From assembly GCF_001544195.1 (NCBI RefSeq), contig NZ_BCPY01000027.1, positions 1 through 34,573 on the forward strand: a stretch of DNA of 34,573 bases, read 5' to 3'. Below, one piece after another: positions 15,984 through 23,628 of this stretch; position 1 is the stretch's first letter, and each line of letters opens with the position of its first letter. Below the pieces are notes generated by a model, which was not told the DNA's origin, did no database searches, and saw only the letters and a list, made by a program, of their open reading frames with translations. Origin of the DNA: Tetragenococcus solitarius NBRC 100494 (GTDB lineage Bacteria > Bacillota > Bacilli > Lactobacillales > Enterococcaceae). The position numbers and the translations under genes were made by a program.

Positions 15984-16295
15984 ATGAAAATTGTGGGAGT
16001 ATCCGCTTGCCCAACAGGAGTTGCACACACGTATATGGCTCAAGAAGCTCTAGAAAAAGAAGGAAGAAAAAGAGGGCATGAGATCAAAATTGAAACGCAA
16101 GGCAGCATTGGGATTGAAAACGAGGTATCAGAAGAAGAAGCCGAAGAAGCGGATGTGGTTATTTTGGCCGTAACTGTGATGATTGAAGAGGAAGAAAGAT
16201 TTGAAGACAAATTAACTGTTCATGCGGATGTTAACGATGCAGTTTCGCATCCAGATAAAGTGTTAGACGAAGCAGAGAAATTAGTTAACGGTTAA
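15984..16295 (+). CDS. PTS EIIB, fructose type
   Basis: 103 aa. The phosphorylated cysteine is Cys9 in GVSACPTGVAHTYMA, the fructose-family EIIB signature, followed by IETQGSIGIEN. The middle is strikingly acidic (SEEEAEEADV). Start ATG 15984 follows AGGAGGAATTTATC. It transfers phosphate from the upstream EIIA to the sugar carried by the EIIC encoded next. Cytoplasmic or membrane-associated. Family certain, substrate unknown. Confidence 0.93.
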   Translation: MKIVGVSACPTGVAHTYMAQEALEKEGRKRGHEIKIETQGSIGIENEVSEEEAEEADVVILAVTVMIEEEERFEDKLTVHADVNDAVSHPDKVLDEAEKLVNG

Positions 16296-16318
16296 CTAGG
16301 GTAGATGGAGGCAGAAAA

Positions 16319-17368
16319 ATGAAAATGAAACCAACTTTAAAAGAGATACAAAAGTCTTTTCTAAGCGGTGTATCTTTTATGATGCCAGCCGTTGTTGCTG
16401 GAGGTATCATGCTGGCGATTTCATTAGCTACTGGAGATACAAGTGAAGGCGAAGTAGAGGTAACCAATGAGTTTATGCAAAGCATCAATCTGCTAGGTAC
16501 CTCTGCATTTGCCATGATGATCCCGATACTTGGTGGTTATATATCCTATTCAATTGCTGGAAAACCTGGATTAGTTCCAGGAATGGTCCTAGGCTATTTA
16601 GCTAATAATCCGGTTACCGTTGAGCAACAAGAAGTTGAGTCAGGATTTTTGGGTGCAATGTTATTAGGCGTTTGCGCAGGTTATCTTGTTAAATGGATGA
16701 AAAAATGGAAAGTCAGTAAAACAATAAAAACGATTTTGCCTATTTTAATTATCCCTACGGTGGCTGTTTTCGTATTAGGAATCTTTTATATTTACGTTGT
16801 AGCAACTCCATTAGGTTTTCTAATGAATGGCTTGACCAATATTATGAGAGATTTGAGTGGCAGCAGTGCTATTTTGCTTGCAATTTTTATTGGATTATTT
16901 GGTGAAATTGATATGGGAGGGCCAGTCACTAAATCCGTTTCTATGTTTACTTTAGCATTAATGAATGAAGGCGTTTACGCGCCTAATGGGATGTTTCGTA
17001 TAGCTGTAGCAATACCTCCAATCGGGATATTTTTAGCGACACGTTTTTTTAAGACTAAATTTAATGATGGCGATCGGGATGCTTCTTTGGCAGCAGGAAT
17101 TATGGGTTGCATTGGAATAACAGAAGGCGCCATTCCTTTTGCAGTCAGTGATCTTAAAAGAGTGCTTCCTTCGACAATGATAGGAACGGCTGTTGGCTGC
17201 GTTATTGGTGCCATTGGAAATGTTCAATGTTATGTCCCTCACGGCGGTTTTATTGTACTGCCGGTTGTTGAAAATAAACTGTGGTTTATTGCTGCTATTA
17301 TTATAGGATCGGTTGTTACCGCCTGCATTTTGGGGATACTAAAACCGAAATTGGAAGATGTCAAATAA
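16319..17368 (+). CDS. PTS EIIC, fructose type
   Basis: 349 aa, about nine membrane helices. It opens KEIQKSFLSGVSFMMPAVVAGGIMLAI, the standard EIIC-fructose start, and contains FGEIDMGGPVTKSVSMFTLA and GCIGITEGAIPFAVSDLKRV, the latter carrying the conserved sugar-site glutamate. It moves the sugar across the membrane while EIIB phosphorylates it. GATGGAGG precedes ATG 16319. An aldolase of the KDPG type follows 29 bases later. The sugar is therefore presumably one whose phosphate reaches a 2-keto-3-deoxy acid phosphate, or the aldolase has another substrate. Confidence 0.92.
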   Translation: MKMKPTLKEIQKSFLSGVSFMMPAVVAGGIMLAISLATGDTSEGEVEVTNEFMQSINLLGTSAFAMMIPILGGYISYSIAGKPGLVPGMVLGYLANNPVTVEQQEVESGFLGAMLLGVCAGYLVKWMKKWKVSKTIKTILPILIIPTVAVFVLGIFYIYVVATPLGFLMNGLTNIMRDLSGSSAILLAIFIGLFGEIDMGGPVTKSVSMFTLALMNEGVYAPNGMFRIAVAIPPIGIFLATRFFKTKFNDGDRDASLAAGIMGCIGITEGAIPFAVSDLKRVLPSTMIGTAVGCVIGAIGNVQCYVPHGGFIVLPVVENKLWFIAAIIIGSVVTACILGILKPKLEDVK

Positions 17369-17397
17369 ATATTGACGATTAAAAAATGGAGGAACGA

Positions 17398-18066
17398 ATG
17401 ATAAATTTAGCAAAAGAATACATCGAAAAAAATAAAATTATTGCAATTGTTCGTGGAACTTACGGGGAAAATTTAGTTAACTTAGTTTCTGCTTTAGAAG
17501 AAGGCGGCGTTAAATTGGTTGAAGTTACATTTGATCAAAGTGACCCAGAATGTTTAATGAAAACTTCAGAAGCGATTACTACATTGGTAGAAAAGTTTAC
17601 AGGGAAAATGAAAATTGGCGCAGGTACAGTATTAAATGAAGAACAAGTGGAGACAGCTTATCATGCTGGGGCTGAATACATTATTTCGCCAAATACTAAC
17701 CAGCAAGTAATCAAAAAAACTAAAGAGCTAAAACTTGTTTCCATTCCAGGGGCGCTAACACCTAGTGAGATCCTGGAGGCACATGAGACGGGAGCTGATT
17801 TTGTCAAGATTTTTCCAGCAGGAGCTCATAACTTAAAATATATTAAAGATATCAGAGGACCCATCAACCACGTAAAAATTTTGGCAACAGCTGGAGTAAC
17901 TCCAGATAACTTAGAAGATTACTTAAACGTCGGTTTTTCCGGAGCAGGGATTAGTGGTTACTTAACAGATCAAAAATTAATTGCAGCAGGACAATTTGAT
18001 GTGCTAACTGAACATGCTAAAGAGATGATGGCTATTGCTAATGGTATTGATGACAAAATAAACTGA
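17398..18066 (+). CDS. KDPG/KHG-type class I aldolase (Eda family)
   Basis: 222 aa. ATG 17398 is chosen since TGGAGG lies just ahead; the in-frame ATG at 17386 overlaps this ribosome-binding site. Motifs: IIAIVRG with the conserved arginine, VEVTFD with the catalytic glutamate, GAGTVLNEEQ, and FVKIFPAG with the Schiff-base lysine. Eda-type enzymes split 2-keto-3-deoxy-6-phospho acids into pyruvate and glyceraldehyde 3-phosphate or related aldehydes. No KDG kinase, dehydratase or isomerase is encoded in this operon, so the substrate must come directly from the PTS product or from enzymes elsewhere. It closes the operon and is followed by a strong terminator. The KdgT-like permease on the opposite strand is nearby but belongs to another unit. 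Confidence 0.85.
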   Translation: MINLAKEYIEKNKIIAIVRGTYGENLVNLVSALEEGGVKLVEVTFDQSDPECLMKTSEAITTLVEKFTGKMKIGAGTVLNEEQVETAYHAGAEYIISPNTNQQVIKKTKELKLVSIPGALTPSEILEAHETGADFVKIFPAGAHNLKYIKDIRGPINHVKILATAGVTPDNLEDYLNVGFSGAGISGYLTDQKLIAAGQFDVLTEHAKEMMAIANGIDDKIN

Positions 18067-18082
18067 CTGGATTCAATAAGTA

Positions 18083-18123
18083 AAACACATTTCTTCTGTA
18101 ATGAGTACAGAAGAAATGTGTTT
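18083..18123. terminator. Bidirectional terminator between convergent operons
   Basis: Perfect 17-bp arms (18083-18099 and 18107-18123) with a 7-base loop AATGAGT. The left arm begins AAACACAT and the right arm ends ATGTGTTT. On the minus strand the stem is followed by TTTTACTTATT. It serves the aldolase operon and the minus-strand tetronate operon. Confidence 0.88.
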
Positions 18124-18133
18124 GCAATTTGCA

Positions 18134-18505
18134 TCAAAACTCAGTTGTTATTGTAATATTATCGCCTTCTTTAATTTCAGGAAGCTGTTTATTCTCAACA
18201 TAAATAGTGCCAGGTAACATTTCTTCTGGAGTATTATTTGTGTTGACGGTAACATGTCCAAGATTTTTTAAGTTTTCTTGAACGATTTTTCCTACTGCTA
18301 CTATTTTGAAGCCGATCTCTCCGATGTTCAAAATCTGTCCTGCTTGGATATTTGCCATAAGGTTATTCCCGCTAGTTAACACAGAATAGTTTTTAATTTC
18401 TGACATAACGTCTTTACTTGAAAATAAGATAAGTAAACCTTCATTAAAAAACTTTCCGGAAAATGGACCTACCTTGTCTACTTTTGTTTGAAATACTATC
18501 GTCAT
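18134..18505 (-). CDS. Glucitol EIIA-like protein without the phospho-histidine
   Basis: 123 aa, matching the whole length of PTS glucitol/sorbitol EIIA (SrlB/GutA): IVFQTKVDKVGP, FKIVAVGKIVQENLKNLGHV and the C-terminal PGTIYVENKQLPEIKEGD. In E. coli SrlB the phosphate is carried by His43, in FIHCHGE. The aligned stretch here is YSVLTSGNN with Thr44 at that place, and the only histidine in the protein is in NLGHVT. It therefore cannot work as a normal EIIA. No glucitol EIIB or EIIC is present either. It is the last gene of the pdxA2-kinase-kdgT operon, with its own AAGGAG. A regulatory or permease-partner role is possible but unproven; the alignment is from memory. Confidence 0.75.
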   Translation of the reverse strand: MTIVFQTKVDKVGPFSGKFFNEGLLILFSSKDVMSEIKNYSVLTSGNNLMANIQAGQILNIGEIGFKIVAVGKIVQENLKNLGHVTVNTNNTPEEMLPGTIYVENKQLPEIKEGDNITITTEF

Positions 18506-18542
18506 CGTTATTCTCCTTTAAAAGTTAGTTTATGACATAAAT

Positions 18543-19523
18543 TTATTTTACCTCTACTTCAGTGTTAAAATCTGTTTGTGTGTTTATTTTTTCTGGGGTT
18601 ACACGTTTTTTCAGCCACTTGTCAAAGTAAGATAACATAAATGGAACAACTATCATAGTAATAATACTTGCGGTAGCCGCTTGAGCGGTAGCAGAATCAG
18701 CAAATGGTGCTAAAGAGGGGTCCGCAGCAGCAACAATAGCAGGTGTCAACGCTGAATTAGCAGCAACTGTTCCCAAAAGTACACCAAGTGGTGTTTTCTT
18801 TTTCAAAAAAAGGTTGTATAAGAAGAAGTATACTACTCCTAATACTAATGCAATAACGCTTAGTATAATTCCTTGCATACCAGCAGTTACAATTGTTGAA
18901 AGACTTGAACCTGCACCAATTGAAAATGACATAAAAATAATAACAAAAGGATTTGCTTTATTACATAATTCTCTAAAATTACTGTCAAAATTCCCCCATA
19001 CTGCACCTATAAGTAATGGAATCAACATTCCAACGATTTGTTGCCAAGGAATATTAGCCAAACCAGTTGCTCCCATAGCTAGCATGGTGATAAAGGGTCC
19101 ATCTTTCAAACAAAACACTGAGATAGCTCCGGTATCACTTGCATTTCCATATTCGCCTGCCATAGCGACATATAATGAGCTATTTGAACTAGTTAAAGCC
19201 GCAATAAGTACTAAAGGAGTTAACCCCATTACACCATAAGGTCCCCAAATACTGCCGACCAAAAAACCAATAGCTGTACCTACAAGAGCCTTCAATAATA
19301 ATAACACTGTTCCTTTGTACAAGGGGAGTCCTACTTGTTTGAAATTTATCTGTGAACCACAACAAACGAGAAATAGTCCCATCATTGCTTGATTCCCTTC
19401 CTTTAGTAAGGCGGTAGTAGGTCCGCCAACCGCTAATAGACTCGGAAAGAAAGTATTAATTAACATTGCCACCAACATCGGTACAATGATATTACCTCCA
19501 GGTATTTTAGCTAATAATTTCAT
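18543..19523 (-). CDS. kdgT: 2-keto-3-deoxygluconate permease family transporter (KdgT-like)
   Basis: 326 aa, the usual KdgT length (about 327), with about ten hydrophobic segments. Opening KLLAKIPGGNIIVPMLVAML and the segments GPTTALLKEG and AANSALTPAIVAAADPS are family signatures. KdgT-type carriers import sugar acids by proton symport. Its start lies 17 bases inside the kinase gene, behind AGGAGAGGGG, so translation is coupled. Next to a DUF1537 kinase and PdxA2 it more likely carries D-threonate or D-erythronate than 2-keto-3-deoxygluconate. The C-terminus is charged and cytoplasmic. Confidence 0.88.
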   Translation of the reverse strand: MKLLAKIPGGNIIVPMLVAMLINTFFPSLLAVGGPTTALLKEGNQAMMGLFLVCCGSQINFKQVGLPLYKGTVLLLLKALVGTAIGFLVGSIWGPYGVMGLTPLVLIAALTSSNSSLYVAMAGEYGNASDTGAISVFCLKDGPFITMLAMGATGLANIPWQQIVGMLIPLLIGAVWGNFDSNFRELCNKANPFVIIFMSFSIGAGSSLSTIVTAGMQGIILSVIALVLGVVYFFLYNLFLKKKTPLGVLLGTVAANSALTPAIVAAADPSLAPFADSATAQAATASIITMIVVPFMLSYFDKWLKKRVTPEKINTQTDFNTEVEVK

Positions 19524-20886
19524 CTATATTCCCCTCTCCTGATAGTGGCATGTTTTCTTTTAGGTACTCTTCACAAATTTTATTTACAACTTGAATAGCG
19601 GTAAATAAATTACCCGTTAAACCACCTTTTCCTATGGTAAATAAGTTTTCGTAAGGTCCACCGATAATCTTTCCTAAATCTGTTTGTGGAATGACATAGT
19701 CAATTAGTTGAATACCTTTTGCACCAAGCGATTTTAAGGTGGTAACCATAGTATCTCCACCGGTAAGATATACACCGCCTATATTGTTTACATCGTTTAA
19801 TGCTTTTTCAACAATGCTTGCTAAACCTAAATTAATATTTTTAGAAGCTTCACCTACTTGTAAACCTAGTTCTTCTTCTTTACTTTTTAAATCTAAAACA
19901 GGGGCCGAAGCAGCAGTTTCTATAATAACAACGTTAATAGTAGGGTCATTAAATTTGTTCTTAACAGTTTGATGAATAGTATTAATTTCTGTTTGTGTAG
20001 TTTCGCTGTTGACTAAATTACTAGGGTTAGCTGATATCATGGTAGAATTTTCGTATTTGTTTAATTCATTTAATTGATTTTTTGTATTTTCTGTGGCACT
20101 TCCAGCAACTACAAGTACCTTTGTTTGTACATCAAGAGCAATTTTTTCATTGTTACTAGGGTTTTCTTCTTTTCTTTTACCAAAACCTCTAGTGATAGCT
20201 AGTTCTTGTGTAAATGGACCAGGATCAACTGCTAAAATATTCCAGTTCAATTCATTAACAGCTTCTGCTATTTTCGTTATTTGTTCTAAATTGATTGAAT
20301 CACAAAGTACAATTTTACAACCTTCAGCTTTTCGCCCTCTTAATACGTCTTTAATAGTTTCTTTCCCTGCTAATACAGTACCTAGATCTAATTCACCTAT
20401 TTTATGTCTAGATTGTTTGAGTAACATTTTAGGAATGTTTGATTCGGTTACTGGGGTTAATACGTCTTTAGAAACATCGGTTTCTGATAAAGCTTGTCCT
20501 TCTATAACAGAATAACCACCTACTACAATTCGGTTAGACTGAGGCATAGCAGGAACCATTACTGCAATTGTGTCATTGGACATTTGAGAAAGCATTTCGT
20601 CAATTTCATATCCTATACCACCACGAAGTGTAGTATCTGTTCTTTTACTAAAATAAGTAACATCAGAATCTTTTAAAGCTTGAAAACATTTATAAACAGC
20701 TGCCTGTGCTTTTTCAGCTGGTAGGTGTCGACTGTCGCTAGTTAATATTATCGCTTCTTGTTCTTCTTCATGAGGCATCTCTTGACTAGAAAAATAAACA
20801 GAAGTTTTTACACCTGATCTTGCCATCAGAGTTCCTACTGTTGTACCGCCTGTTAAATCATCCGAAATAATACCAATTTTGCCCAT
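19507..20886 (-). CDS. Four-carbon acid sugar kinase (DUF1537, D-threonate/D-erythronate kinase type)
   Basis: 459 aa in two domains. The N-terminal half starts with IGIISDDLTGG and has KRTDTTLRGGIGYE; the C-terminal half has VYLTGGDTMVTTLKSLGAKG and the nucleotide loop GGPYENLFTIGKGG. DUF1537 enzymes phosphorylate the 4-hydroxyl of D-threonate, D-erythronate or 3-oxotetronate with ATP. Pairing with PdxA2 rather than with OtnC/OtnI favours the D-threonate or D-erythronate branch, giving 4-phospho-tetronate. The loop after DDLTG reads GTTVG where some characterised members have ANDTG, so the substrate preference should be measured. A strong AAGGAGG precedes the ATG. It lies 29 bases downstream of pdxA2 and overlaps kdgT by 17. 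Confidence 0.87.
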   Translation of the reverse strand: MGKIGIISDDLTGGTTVGTLMARSGVKTSVYFSSQEMPHEEEQEAIILTSDSRHLPAEKAQAAVYKCFQALKDSDVTYFSKRTDTTLRGGIGYEIDEMLSQMSNDTIAVMVPAMPQSNRIVVGGYSVIEGQALSETDVSKDVLTPVTESNIPKMLLKQSRHKIGELDLGTVLAGKETIKDVLRGRKAEGCKIVLCDSINLEQITKIAEAVNELNWNILAVDPGPFTQELAITRGFGKRKEENPSNNEKIALDVQTKVLVVAGSATENTKNQLNELNKYENSTMISANPSNLVNSETTQTEINTIHQTVKNKFNDPTINVVIIETAASAPVLDLKSKEEELGLQVGEASKNINLGLASIVEKALNDVNNIGGVYLTGGDTMVTTLKSLGAKGIQLIDYVIPQTDLGKIIGGPYENLFTIGKGGLTGNLFTAIQVVNKICEEYLKENMPLSGEGNIDEIIS

Positions 20887-20915
20887 ATTAATCCTCCTTG
20901 AATTGATGAGTAGTG

Positions 20916-21929
20916 CTATTTATTTTCTTGCATTTGTTTCCAATAATCGGCTGCTACAACAATTTGGTTATACATACTAATATAATTAGCAGTATTTTTT
21001 CCTGCGATGTCAAAGGCTGTTCCATGGTCGACACCAGCTCTTAAGAAAGGTAGTCCCCAAGTTAAGGTAATCGTTCCTTCAAAATCCAAAGTCTTACAAG
21101 CAATATGTCCTTGATCATGATATAAAGAAAGTACAGCATCATAGGTCCCATTTTTAGCTTGGAAAAAGACAGAATCTGCAGGTACGGGTCCAACTACATT
21201 TAGCCCTTTATTTTTAGCTTCATTTACAGCAGGTTTTAATTCTTGTTCTTCTTCATAACCAAATAAACCGCCATCAGAAGCGTGTGGATTTAAAGCTGCT
21301 AGTGCAATTTTTGGACTTGTTTTCCCTAAAGTTCTGAATACGCTATCAATATTTTCCACAAATTCTACACAACGTTCTTTAGTTACGTAGTCGCAAGCTT
21401 CTCGTAAGGATATATGACGACTTAAAAAGAAAATTCTTAAATTCTGTGTATGAAACATAGTTAAAGCGTATTTTGAATCAGTGTTATTGCCAAATATTTC
21501 CGTATGCCCAGCTTCTTTGATATTATTTAATTTGATTGCTTCTTTATGAATCGGAGCAGTAGCGCAAATATCGATTATTTTTGAATTTCCAAGCTCAATT
21601 GCTTTTATGATGTTATCGTAGCTGATTTTTCCAGCGATTTTTTGTATTTCCCCATACCTAATATTTTTAAGTTCGTCTGTGCTATATTGCTTGGGCTCGA
21701 TTAGATCAATGGTTCCAAATTCATATTTTCCCTTTGAGGGGTGGGAAATTACATTTAAATTAAAATCACAGTTTTTTATTTGTAATGCTTTTTCAATTAT
21801 TATTTTTGGACCAATTAAAAAAGAATTTGTCTTCTCATAAGCTTCTTCTTGCATTAAAGCTTCAACACTTGTTTCTGGACCAATTCCGGCTGGGTCCCCT
21901 GTTGTTACTGCTACTATTGGCTTTATCAT
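20916..21929 (-). CDS. pdxA2: 4-phospho-D-threonate/D-erythronate 3-dehydrogenase (PdxA2)
   Basis: 337 aa. PdxA fold with GDPAGIGPE near the start, the metal-binding histidines in AGHTEIFG, NPHASDGG and YHDQGHIACK, and the substrate loop WGLPFLRAGVDHGTAFDIAGK. The HDQGH variant and the neighbouring DUF1537 kinase mark it as PdxA2 rather than the pyridoxine enzyme PdxA. It oxidises 4-phospho-tetronate with NAD at C3; the 3-oxo product loses CO2 to give dihydroxyacetone phosphate. First gene of the minus-strand operon pdxA2-kinase-kdgT-EIIA-like. Start ATG (21929) follows AAAAGGAG. A cre box lies in its leader. Confidence 0.9.
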   Translation of the reverse strand: MIKPIVAVTTGDPAGIGPETSVEALMQEEAYEKTNSFLIGPKIIIEKALQIKNCDFNLNVISHPSKGKYEFGTIDLIEPKQYSTDELKNIRYGEIQKIAGKISYDNIIKAIELGNSKIIDICATAPIHKEAIKLNNIKEAGHTEIFGNNTDSKYALTMFHTQNLRIFFLSRHISLREACDYVTKERCVEFVENIDSVFRTLGKTSPKIALAALNPHASDGGLFGYEEEQELKPAVNEAKNKGLNVVGPVPADSVFFQAKNGTYDAVLSLYHDQGHIACKTLDFEGTITLTWGLPFLRAGVDHGTAFDIAGKNTANYISMYNQIVVAADYWKQMQENK

Positions 21930-21947
21930 ATTTATACTCTCCTTTTG

Positions 21948-21961
21948 TTATAACGCTTACA
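21948..21961 (-). promoter_or_regulatory. cre box in the pdxA2 leader
   Basis: On the minus strand TGTAAGCGTTATAA fits TGWAARCGYTWNCW at 13 of 14 positions and shares its first ten bases with the cre box at 13449. It lies downstream of the predicted pdxA2 promoter, so CcpA would act as a roadblock when preferred sugars are present. Confidence 0.65.
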
Positions 21962-22041
21962 ATAAATGGTAAACAAACTGAAAAAGCTTAATAACAAATA
22001 AATATAATTTAAATATTAAACTTTTTCTAAATACATAAGTA

Positions 22042-22069
22042 ATTATACTTGTTTTTCGTTTTTTGCCAA
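22042..22069 (-). promoter_or_regulatory. Promoter of the pdxA2 operon
   Basis: On the minus strand TTGGCA (22069-22064), 16-bp spacer, TATAAT (22047-22042). It gives a leader of about 105 bases that includes the cre box. Confidence 0.65.
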
Positions 22070-22123
22070 TAAATTATCATATAGTTTCGTTTTAACTTTG
22101 TTTAGATTACGTTGTAACAAAAA

Positions 22124-22152
22124 TTGACAATTAATGATAGCGAAGATATACT
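22124..22152 (+). promoter_or_regulatory. Promoter of the transaldolase operon
   Basis: TTGACA (22124-22129), 17-bp spacer, TATACT (22147-22152): near-consensus, diverging from the pdxA2 promoter. An AATGAT element (22133-22138), which resembles the repeats upstream of the 158-aa gene, lies in the spacer. Confidence 0.8.
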
Positions 22153-22203
22153 ACTATTGAAACAATTTAGTTAATAAATATTAAATTAGTAAGGAGAGGT
22201 AAA

Positions 22204-22863
22204 ATGAAATTTTTTTTAGACACAGCAAACGTAGAGGAAATTAAACGAGTTAATGAGTTAGGTCTAGTAGATGGCGTAACAACTAATCCGACCTTAATTT
22301 CTAAAGAAGGAAGGCCCTTTAAAGAGGTTATCCAAGATATCGCTAATTTTATTGAAGGCCCTGTAAGTGCTGAAGTTGTCGGGTTAAAAGCTGAAGAAAT
22401 GATCAAAGAAGGTCGTAATTTAGCTACTTGGGCGGAAAATGTAGTAGTAAAAATCCCTATGACAGAAGAAGGATTAAAAGCTGTTCATATATTATCGTCA
22501 GAAGGTATAAAAACGAACGTAACTTTGGTCTTTTCTGTTGCTCAAGGACTGATGGCCACGAAAGCTGGAGCTACATTTATTAGTCCTTTTGTGGGACGTT
22601 TAGACGATACAGGAAAAGATGGCTTAGAGGTAGTAGAAGATTTAAAACAAGTGATGAGTAATTACGGTTATAAGACAGAAATTATTGCTGCTAGTGTTCG
22701 ACATTTACAACATCTGGAACAAATTGCTTTGTCTGGTGCTGATATTGCAACAATTCCAGGCTCTATTTTTCCTAAACTTTGGTCACATCCGTTAACTGAT
22801 AAAGGAATTGAAGGATTTCTTAAAGATTGGGAAGTTTACGAACAAGCACAAAGAAATAAGTAA
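22204..22863 (+). CDS. Small transaldolase / fructose-6-phosphate aldolase family (TalC-like)
   Basis: 219 aa, the length of the short subfamily (E. coli FsaA 220, B. subtilis YwjH 212). [27 protein letters not shown], Schiff-base Lys83 in [13 protein letters not shown] and AASVRHLQH are family hallmarks. In FsaA a tyrosine (Tyr131, PYV) makes the enzyme an aldolase, whereas transaldolases have phenylalanine. Here the segment is [11 protein letters not shown] with Phe129, which favours transaldolase activity: sedoheptulose 7-phosphate + G3P to erythrose 4-phosphate + F6P and back. That fits the TPI-like and RpiB genes nearby, which could form erythrose 4-phosphate. Start ATG 22204 follows AAGGAGAGGTAAA; the promoter is 50 bases upstream. 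Confidence 0.87.
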   Translation: MKFFLDTANVEEIKRVNELGLVDGVTTNPTLISKEGRPFKEVIQDIANFIEGPVSAEVVGLKAEEMIKEGRNLATWAENVVVKIPMTEEGLKAVHILSSEGIKTNVTLVFSVAQGLMATKAGATFISPFVGRLDDTGKDGLEVVEDLKQVMSNYGYKTEIIAASVRHLQHLEQIALSGADIATIPGSIFPKLWSHPLTDKGIEGFLKDWEVYEQAQRNK

Positions 22864-22889
22864 GTAGATTATTTTTTGGGAGGAGTAAT

Positions 22890-23573
22890 ATGAGCACTTA
22901 TTCAATACAAGCTCCATTTTTCATGTTTAACCCTAAATCATATATGTATGGTGAACATCTTTATGATTTAGCAGGATATGTTGACAAATTAGCAATACAG
23001 TACAATATTGATATTTTTTTTACAGCGCCTTTTGCCGAATTAAATGCTATTAAAACAATAACGAACCGGTTAATAATTACAGCTCAACATATTGATGGTA
23101 TAAAACCTGGACGAGGGATGGGGCAGGTTTTACCTGAGTCAATTTATAGCGCAGGCGCACGAGCCTGCGTTTTAAATCATGCAGAAAAACCTTTAAAGTA
23201 TTTCAGTCTAGAAGAAGCGATATCAAGAGCAAAAGAATTAAAATTGATTACGATAGCTTGTGCAAGCTCTTATAATGAAGCAAAGGCTATTGCCTTACTT
23301 GGTCCAGAAGTCATTCTTTGCGAACCGACCGAATTAATAGGAACTAAAAGAGTCAGCTCAGATACATATATTAAACAAACTATAGAAGCTATTAAGTCTA
23401 TAGATGAAAAAATATATGTAATGCAAGGAGCTGGAATAAGTACTAGTGAAGACATAATGCGTAACTTGCGGCTAGGTTCCGATGGTAATGGAACAACTAG
23501 TAGCGTTACAGAGGCGTTTGAGCCCAAGAAAGTTTTGAAAGATATGATTGTAACTACAGCTTCGTTTCGCTGA
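22890..23573 (+). CDS. Triosephosphate-isomerase-like protein (EryH/TpiB-like)
   Basis: 227 aa, the short archaeal-type TPI length rather than the bacterial 250. Catalytic residues are kept: Asn14 and Lys16 in NPKSY (NxK), His97 in LNHAEKP and Glu145 in CEPTELIGT. The phosphate-binding C-terminus reads QGAGIST...GSDGNGTTS. It differs from housekeeping TPI by NHAE for GHSERR. A second TPI in a sugar operon is usually a specialist; in Brucella EryH acts on erythrulose phosphate next to EryI (RpiB). Here too a DeoR gene and RpiB lie close by. Inferred role: isomerising L-erythrulose 1-phosphate and D-erythrulose 4-phosphate, or plain DHAP/G3P. Starts 26 bases after the transaldolase behind GGGAGGAG. 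Confidence 0.8.
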   Translation: MSTYSIQAPFFMFNPKSYMYGEHLYDLAGYVDKLAIQYNIDIFFTAPFAELNAIKTITNRLIITAQHIDGIKPGRGMGQVLPESIYSAGARACVLNHAEKPLKYFSLEEAISRAKELKLITIACASSYNEAKAIALLGPEVILCEPTELIGTKRVSSDTYIKQTIEAIKSIDEKIYVMQGAGISTSEDIMRNLRLGSDGNGTTSSVTEAFEPKKVLKDMIVTTASFR

Positions 23574-23584
23574 AAAATGGATTG

Positions 23585-23628
23585 ATAAAGGACCAGTCGC
23601 TAAAGAAGGACTAGCCCTTTATTTTTAT
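23585..23628. terminator. Terminator shared by the TPI-like and DeoR genes
   Basis: Arms 23585-23598 (ATAAAGGACCAGTC) and 23609-23622 (GACTAGCCCTTTAT) pair with two mismatches; TTTTATAT follows. The convergent deoR stop codon (TAG, 23602-23600) falls in the loop, so the hairpin also covers the end of that gene. Confidence 0.65.

Noticed and set aside
18814-20676. Plus-strand open frames opposite kdgT and the kinase
   Set aside because: They are antisense shadows of minus-strand genes with clear protein families and have no ribosome-binding sites.
22890-23573. Housekeeping triosephosphate isomerase
   Set aside because: The length is that of archaeal or specialist TPI, the GHSERR loop is changed to NHAEKP, and it lies in a sugar operon away from glycolytic genes.
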